A DNA stretch of 64,000 nt. Origin: Anthoceros angustus (Eukaryota > Streptophyta > Anthocerotopsida > Anthocerotales > Anthocerotaceae). Numbering within the stretch: position 1 is the stretch's first letter; every line of letters begins with the position of its first letter. Shown piece after piece: positions 58,101-64,000 of the stretch. A program made the translations under genes and the position numbers. The notes beneath the pieces are model-generated. The model was not told the origin of the DNA. It ran no database searches and saw nothing but the letters and a program-made list of their open reading frames with translations. Location of the stretch: contig MU008178.1 in the NCBI GenBank assembly GCA_010909165.1, forward strand, positions 694,369 through 758,368, written 5' to 3'.

Positions 58101-61100
58101 TTTACTTGCGAGTAACAGCGTTGTACGTGTACGGGGGTAACGTTACCCTGGGAAGCGGAAGAAGGCGGAAGCATGACGATCAGCAAGGTCGCGTATACCA
58201 AATACCTATTCCTACTGGGCGCTGGGCGCTGGGAATGCGGGAATGCGGGAATGAGGGTGCGACGTCGGATGTATGCAAGGCATGTGAGGGAGGCCATGGT
58301 TTGCGTTTTGTTTTGGATGAGATGTCCGATCCCGATGGATTTGTGGGAAGTGGGTGCAGTCGACCACGTGGATCGGGAGACAGACACAACGGTTGACGCG
58401 CCAAGGGCCACGGTGAGCCGATATTTCTGCTGCCCCCATTCATGCAGTGTTGCAGTGTTGCAGTGTTGCAACTGGGGGAGAGGGAGTGGCCCACTGGACT
58501 GCATGTTGCAGTCATGGACTAACCCTTGAGCATGTGCATGACATGGATGTGAGACCGTGGTGCGGCCACACGTCGTCCGCGGGGCGGCATATTTGTAGGA
58601 TTACATGGGCATATTCACCTCATAATGCCACATGGTAGACCCTTCCAACGTCACGTCAAGGGTTTGCGGCACAGCAGATTGCAGGCTCCAGGCTCCGGCC
58701 TCCGGCCTCCAGGCTCCGGACGTGGCTTCATCGTTGGTGCCGCTGTGGGCATTCGCAGCACGTCTTCCGTCGGGCCCCCGTGTGCCGGCTGTCAAACCAA
58801 GCAACTGTCCCAAAAAGGGCAAGCGCCAAAAAGCATAAAAGCTCCATCGGTCGGCTCCTCTTGTCTTGGGATATGCACACTTCCATACAGCCACACAAAT
58901 ATCGATCTCCGATATCACCCGCTGTCCTTGTCCTTCAACCGGCACCGCCACCGCCACCGGCAGCCCCGCCCGCTGGAGCTGGAGCTGGATATTGCGTTTA
59001 CGCCTCTGGATATTATGCTGCTAATTATGATTAATAAATCTAGTGACATCATTTAGGACAATGTGGTCGCTAATTCGCGTCAGTGCTGGAAAGTGGGAAC
59101 CAATAAAAAAGGAAAAGGAGAGAAAAGTAACTTTGGGTTTGGGATCTCAAGGGAGAATAATAATTTCCTCTATCACCGCTAACATATATCTTAGAATCTT
59201 TAATTGCGTCATTTCATATCTGAATTTGAGAATGGCAGTTTATAATTATGAATTTATTATGTACCAACTTGTTAGTTGGAGGTAGGAGTGTTGCCACGTC
59301 TTCTTCTTCTTCTTCTTCTTTTTCTTCTTCTTCTTCTTCTTCTTCGTCCGACCGCTTACACTACAAGTATCCACCCATACCTACTTGAAATTGGAAGCAG
59401 TCATGTCAAGTGGTAGAGGAAGGAGGAGGGTCACATAACATCTTCTTTTATTTCATCTCATCACCATGTCCATTTCAGGGAGAAGGAATGACTTGGTCAA
59501 GGATCTTGATCACAAAGAAGAAAAAGACAAAAGCTATGAGTCATAAGTGAGCAGATCATGTGGTACTATTGTTTCGATAAGGATAATAGAAAGACCACCT
59601 ATCCAAAAGAAAAGCATGGCATGGCATAGCTTACAAAACTAAAAGTGGTGGTGAGGCTGAGTGCCAAATCAACGGTCAAAATATCAAAAGTGGGTCAAAA
59701 TATGGTTTGGTTCTGTTGGTCATGGTCCTATCACTCGGTGTTCGGTGTTCGGTGTTCGTCTCCTCGGGGTCCGGCCCACATATCATGGGAGGATGCAAAA
59801 AGGAGGGGATGTGTGTTTGAGATGAAGCATCGGCTGATGTCACAGCGATTCTCGTTACTTCACATTCACATTCCAAACCCGACCCAAGGAGGGGAAAGGA
59901 GGGGAGGGGAGGGGAAGGGACGGGAGGAGAGGGGGGGGAGAGAAGAAGAAGGAACCAAGGAAGAGGATTCTGTGAGATCCCTTTGGAATCGTGCAACGGA
60001 AATGGGGATTAGGAAAGGGGGAAAATGGGAAACCGGAGGCATTGAAGAATGTGTGAAACGGAACCGATTCGCTGGGCTGGCCAATCAGTCGTTTCGAGGG
60101 AGGTTCCCAAGCAAGAGCGGCTGATTGGCTCCCTGGCCTACCTACCTTGACCACTTTTGTGGTATGTGTGTACAGTACCGCAAACTGCATCCTGCAGCCT
60201 GTAACCTGCAACCTGCAACCTGCATCCTGCATCCTGCATCCTGCATGTCATGCGGTGCATAAATGCAGGTGCAATGTTATCCGTCCATTTGCCCAGGCCC
60301 CTCGGGGCCCAGCCTGGAGGCATCAGGCAGAGGCGGTAGACAGAGGAGAGAGACGCACATAGAGGCCCCCCATTGGTGCACTACTCCACATCATTTGACC
60401 AGGCGCCGACACGACGCACCAGGCACCAGGCACCAGGCATCAGGCTTCCCTGGCGCCTGGAGCCAACCGCGAGGCAGGCCCAGGCCCAGGCCCAGGCCCA
60501 GGCCCGCCACTTTCGCCTCCGCTTTCGCGCCGCGAATGACTCATATCACTCAGATACAAATATACAATATTTGCAACTATGTATATTCGAGTGTACATAC
60601 GTAGGGTTAGGTCAAAACAGCGGCCTGCCGCCGCGGCCCCGTCCGTCCCAGCTCCAGTCCAAATTATCCTCGGACACTGGCACTAGGATATTTGGCAACA
60701 ACGAGTGGCTGTAGCTGCTCTGCGATTCCCAACCACCCCTACTCTATATTCCTCGATTCCCTGATTCCTGCCTTCTTGGATATGGCCCGGCCCGCGCTAT
60801 GCATAAGTAAACCATTACAAGCCCGGCCCGCGGAACCGTACGCCGCGGTTTACCGTGTACGGCACGCTCCTTTACTGCGGCCGCGGGCGTGAGTGGCGGC
60901 CACCGCGGCGATCAGGAACGGATAATGTCGGGATAATTTCACCACTTCTTCAAACCTAATCCGCTACAGCGCTACCTACTCTCCTGTACAGACCTCATCC
61001 CCACAAATCTCCCCTCTCTCACGTGGGCCCAGCCGCCCAGCCGCCCAGCCGCACAGCCCTGTATCGAAAACAACTGCTCTCATCACGCACCACGTCTTCT

Positions 61101-61190
61101 TGAAGCCGGCCGAGCCTCCCGTCCCTTCCTACTTTTAGCCTTTTACACCGACGATGGCTGGCTGCATTTCCCGGGACGTGACCCACGCCC
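58100..61190. other. Intergenic, simple repeats only
   Basis: Contains GCAGTGTTGCAGTGTTGCA (58443-58467), a TCT run (59298-59346), a purine tract of GGGGA units (59885-59940), CCTGCAACCTGCATCCTGCA repeats (60190-60245) and GGCCCA repeats (60476-60506). No gene was recognised. Confidence 0.6.
59298..59346. repeat. TTC/TCT microsatellite
   Basis: About 15 TCT units are interrupted once by TTTTTC. Confidence 0.95.
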
Positions 61191-61191
61191 C

Positions 61192-62576
61192 TCACGCCCC
61201 GCCGCTCCCTCCTCTCCAAGCCGCTCGCTCCGAAGCCACCAAGAGTTGGCGTACCGCTTGCGACGCAGCAATGCTCCACCGCTCCTCGTGTTTTGTCACC
61301 TGTCCGTCCACATGCGGAAGCATCAAGGATTGGACGGCATCCGGAGCCGAACTGTGCCCATCTTCCCCTTTTACCCCGAGCACGCCAGCACGCCAGCACG
61401 CCAGCACGCAACCGAAGCAAGCAAGGAAGCATTGCATCACCAAACTCTCAGCATTACGCACGGACTGGGATAAGGGGAGATGAGAAAGTCTGCTCACCCT
61501 GGACCACCTATCAAGGTCGTAAGTAGTTGATCCGTCCACGCTGATGAAGGGCATCCACGGCAGGTTTATGAAAGTCCTGCAGAGAGGACCAGGCCACTGG
61601 TCACTGCCTACTTCACTCGTCACCGTCATATCTACTACGTGCCACGGCCGCTGTTTTTCCACTTACCTCAGCGTCCAGAAAGCGATGATGAACCTCCTCT
61701 CTCCCTCCTCCCCCTGCACTTCCACACCCCCCGACATGAATTCTTTTGGCTTCTTACTCTGCAGCGAGAATCACACACATGTAACACACGTCTGTCCTAT
61801 TCTGCACAGAATATCCACCTCAGCTATGCTCTTTAGCTCCAGGGATGGATCCACCAGAAACGGTACCAGAAGCTTCAGGTTTCTCTCGTACGTGTCCCTG
61901 CCTGGACACATCCACTGCAAATTTCTGCTTCTTCACCAACTCTCACAAATCCCCAGGATTGGCCAGGGCTTATCCACCATACCTGTAAAGCTAATCGTCG
62001 GATCCTTGAACACGCATTGCTCTGTGTACAGCTCACGCGTGAACTCCCCTGCCAAATCGAGATTTAGAAGCGGCCGGCATGTGCCAACTTGCGGCCACAG
62101 TAGCGTTCGGAATCTCTCGTAAACCTGTTAGGAAATATGCGCGAGCATAATCGGCTGTGAGGATCCGCACAGGATCCAGAATGGCTTCTGCTTCTGCTTC
62201 GGCTTCGGCTTCTGCTTCTGCTTCTGTGATGCTGCCAGGGGGCGACCTGCCGAGAAACAATGCTCATCAAACCCTGTACAAGCATGCCAGTTCCATGTGC
62301 ACAATCAAGCATAAGCTGAACGACCGCACGATGGCACACATGCCTGCTCGCCTGGCTGCTGGAGAATCCCCGTAGCAGCTCCGTCGCGGCAGCCACAGCC
62401 AGCCGCAGAATCACAGGCTCCGGCTTGGGTAAAGAGCACACAAGCTGACCGTGCTGCCGCCTGTCGCTTCCTACCCTTCTCAGCTGAAGCTTCCTGCCGT
62501 TAATTCCACACTCTTTCCAGTTCAAATTGATCCGAGGCGTCTGGGATAGCAGAGGGCTGCTCATCGTGTCGGCCAT
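61192..62576 (-). CDS. DUF2358 family protein (NTF2-like fold), probably plastid
   Basis: Conserved plant and cyanobacterial family of unknown biochemical role with a predicted NTF2-like fold. Exons read on the minus strand: a first exon starting at 62576 (end uncertain, about 62340); an exon ending near 62116 with EAEAEA and ILDPVRILTADYARAYFLTG; one of about 62017-61983 carrying GEFTRELYTEQCVFKDPT; then 61901-61819 (GRDTYERNLKLLVPF), 61758-61667 (RRFIIAFWTLR), 61576-61498 (LPWMPFISVDGSTTYDLD) and 61299-61192 (VTKHEERWSIAASQAVRQLL). The later joins are GT-AG and in phase; the first join could not be fixed. The basic, Ser/Leu-rich N-terminus resembles a transit peptide. It diverges from the BTB gene. 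Confidence 0.78.
62180..62228. repeat. In-frame GCTTCT/GCTTCG hexanucleotide repeat
   Basis: On the minus strand it encodes seven or so Glu-Ala pairs in the DUF2358 protein, just before the conserved domain. A hexanucleotide repeat can change length without breaking the frame. Confidence 0.8.
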
Positions 62577-62677
62577 GGAAGATGGAACCCAAAAGCCCTC
62601 CTTTTGTATCTAGAGTGTATCAATTGTTGCGCGTCATCATCGTTTACTGAGTTCGTCAGGGTTTCCGCACCGCTGTT
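62577..62677. promoter_or_regulatory. 101-bp divergent promoter region
   Basis: The only sequence between the start codons of the DUF2358 gene (minus) and the BTB gene (plus). It must hold both start regions unless transcription starts inside the neighbours or the real starts differ. Confidence 0.55.
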
Positions 62678-64000
62678 ATGGATCAAGCTGGGCCATTTTT
62701 TGGTGGACTGGATGCCACGATTATCGTGATCAACCTTCACTCAGAGCCTCCAGGGCCCAAGGGTGTGGAAAGTCATGGTGAGGACAGCGAGGCTGGGAGT
62801 GGGATGAACGTGGTCAATTACGACGACAGAGAACATTCTTCCGTTGCACACGCCGTGGTGGACGCCTGGGACTTGGGTCCTGACCAGTGGGCCGCTCTGG
62901 CTTTGACTCAAGGATGCTCCATCCGTGTGCACAAAGCATTGTATGTCGTTTTGACTCACTGGCATTCAGTAACGTGAAGACGTGCATGTGAAGGGTGGGA
63001 AGAATTTCATCGATCTCTACCTATCTTTCCATGTTGCTGCAGATTGGCTCGTGAGTCGACTTACTTTCGTTCCCTCTTCGGCAACTTCAGGTGATTCTCC
63101 GCTGCCTGCTTGGAACCTCAAACCTGTTTAGACCATCTTTTCTCTTCGCTCAAGTTAGGTTCAACGTTGCAGAGGCAGCCGTCGAGATGTTTCTATTACG
63201 AAGCTATGCCACGGCCTGCTTGTTTTTGAGGCTGTTCTGCTGTTACTGTTAGTGTGGCTTCAGGGAATCCCGAAGCGTTGCTATTGGTGTTAATTGGGAT
63301 GTGGCAACGTTCATCACATTTCTACAGTTTCTTCACTGTGGGAAGCTCGAGGTCTCCCCTGGAAACGTTGTGAGCCTGCTAGAGGTAAGGCAGTTGACAT
63401 GGCTGAACCGCAAGAGGCAATACTTGGTGTCGGAAACATGGAACTTCAAATTCTGAATAGCATGTAGCAGGGAGCTGCATTTTTTGCGATCGACAAAGTG
63501 CTTGGACAAGTCGACTCGTGGGCAGCTAAGTCAATGCTGACTGAAGAGCCGATCGATGGAAACGTCTTAGGAATCACTCCGGTATTGTGGAGTTCCGCCA
63601 AGGAAGTTGGTAAGTCCTCTGCAGACAACGAATAATGGCCAGTATGACCTGCCATTTCCACTCTCCTTGGCATTCTCATTCATACTTTCTTCATGCTGAA
63701 TGCAGGAGCCTCTGCACTTCTGGAAATTTGCGTGGAGAGTTTTTCCATTCACTTTGTCAGTGCTTATCCTCTCTTCTGTAATCTGCTTATCGACAAATAT
63801 GGTGGTCTTTCGTCTAGGTGATATCTTGTGGCATGTGTCTGATCAGACTACAATTTGCTGGCAGGTAGCTGGAATATGTTTGGAGGGTTTTGAGAATCTT
63901 CCATCCTCTTTCCTAAATGCCTGCCTCGGTCACCCCCAGCTGACTGTGCACAGGTGCTGAGGGTGTTGCCATTTTGAGAATTTGAGTTCATCCTTGAGAA
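62678..64000 (+). CDS. BTB/POZ-BACK domain protein, 5' part
   Basis: Likely adaptor of CUL3 ubiquitin ligases. Exons: 62678-62940, 63043-63090, 63264-63384, 63471-63609, then one from 63706 with an uncertain end, and a further one around 63850-63952. The first four joins are GT-AG and in phase. The BTB fold is seen in CSIRVHKALLARESTYFRSL, VNWDVATFITFLQFLHCGKL and EVSPGNVVSLLE. GASALLEICVESFS and LPSSFLNACLGHPQLTVH resemble the BACK region of plant BTB proteins, which follows. An acidic N-terminal stretch of about 55 residues precedes the BTB core. The gene runs off the window. Confidence 0.75.

Noticed and set aside
1-64000. tRNA genes, CRISPR arrays, bacterial-type operons
   Set aside because: GGTTCGA-type matches near 15.69 and 28.0 kb lack a cloverleaf context, and no regularly spaced repeat-spacer array exists; intron-bearing plant genes make operons inapplicable.

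Overview
The window is nuclear DNA of a land plant. Genes have spliceosomal GT-AG introns, and the products include a KAI2-type alpha/beta hydrolase, a redox-insertion-free chloroplast fructose-1,6-bisphosphatase, an A-type cytochrome P450, a trehalose-phosphate phosphatase, a SHAQKYF-type MYB and a plant cereblon. Most introns are short (60-170 bp), transposable elements are abundant and decayed, and no gene points clearly to an angiosperm. A bryophyte or lycophyte is my inference, not something the sequence proves.  Layout. 1-9.7 kb is transposon territory: a decayed CACTA (TNP2-type) transposase on the minus strand, a 2.8 kb stretch bounded by CACTA-like inverted repeats, and a broken endonuclease-like retroelement tail. 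11.8-14.9 kb holds an 11-exon trehalose-6-phosphate phosphatase (minus). 15.5-21.6 kb is largely featureless. 21.6-22.4 kb is an uninterrupted KAI2 gene (minus). 24.6-26.5 kb is a complete 4-exon CYP71-clan P450 (minus). From 26.7 to 39.6 kb, a plus-strand fragment of a related P450 exon is split by a 12.6 kb Copia-type LTR element with a perfect 5-bp target duplication. That element is itself filled with a tandem duplication, an antisense coiled-coil ORF, a dispersed 290-bp repeat, a tandem-repeat array and an apparently intact two-gene PIF/Harbinger transposon. 40.5-42.8 kb carries two more decayed P450 copies, one interrupted by a 540-bp TA-flanked terminal-inverted-repeat element.  42.9-57.2 kb is the main gene-bearing stretch: chloroplast FBPase (minus) diverges from a RmlD/MAT2B-like Rossmann protein (plus). 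The latter converges with a 10-exon cereblon gene (minus). After 5.6 kb of repeats and a Gypsy remnant comes a KUA1/MYBS3-like MYB repressor (minus). At the right edge a DUF2358 plastid-type protein (minus) and a BTB/POZ-BACK protein (plus, cut by the window end) start only about 100 bp apart.  Functionally the genes are housekeeping and signalling genes (sugar phosphate metabolism, butenolide signalling, ubiquitin ligase substrate reception, transcriptional repression), not an operon-like system. The most informative structure is the nested transposon pile-up in a duplicated P450 family. Insertions there can be removed at their target duplications to restore the ancestral P450 reading frame. 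Exon borders were worked out by hand from splice signals, reading-frame phase and family conservation.
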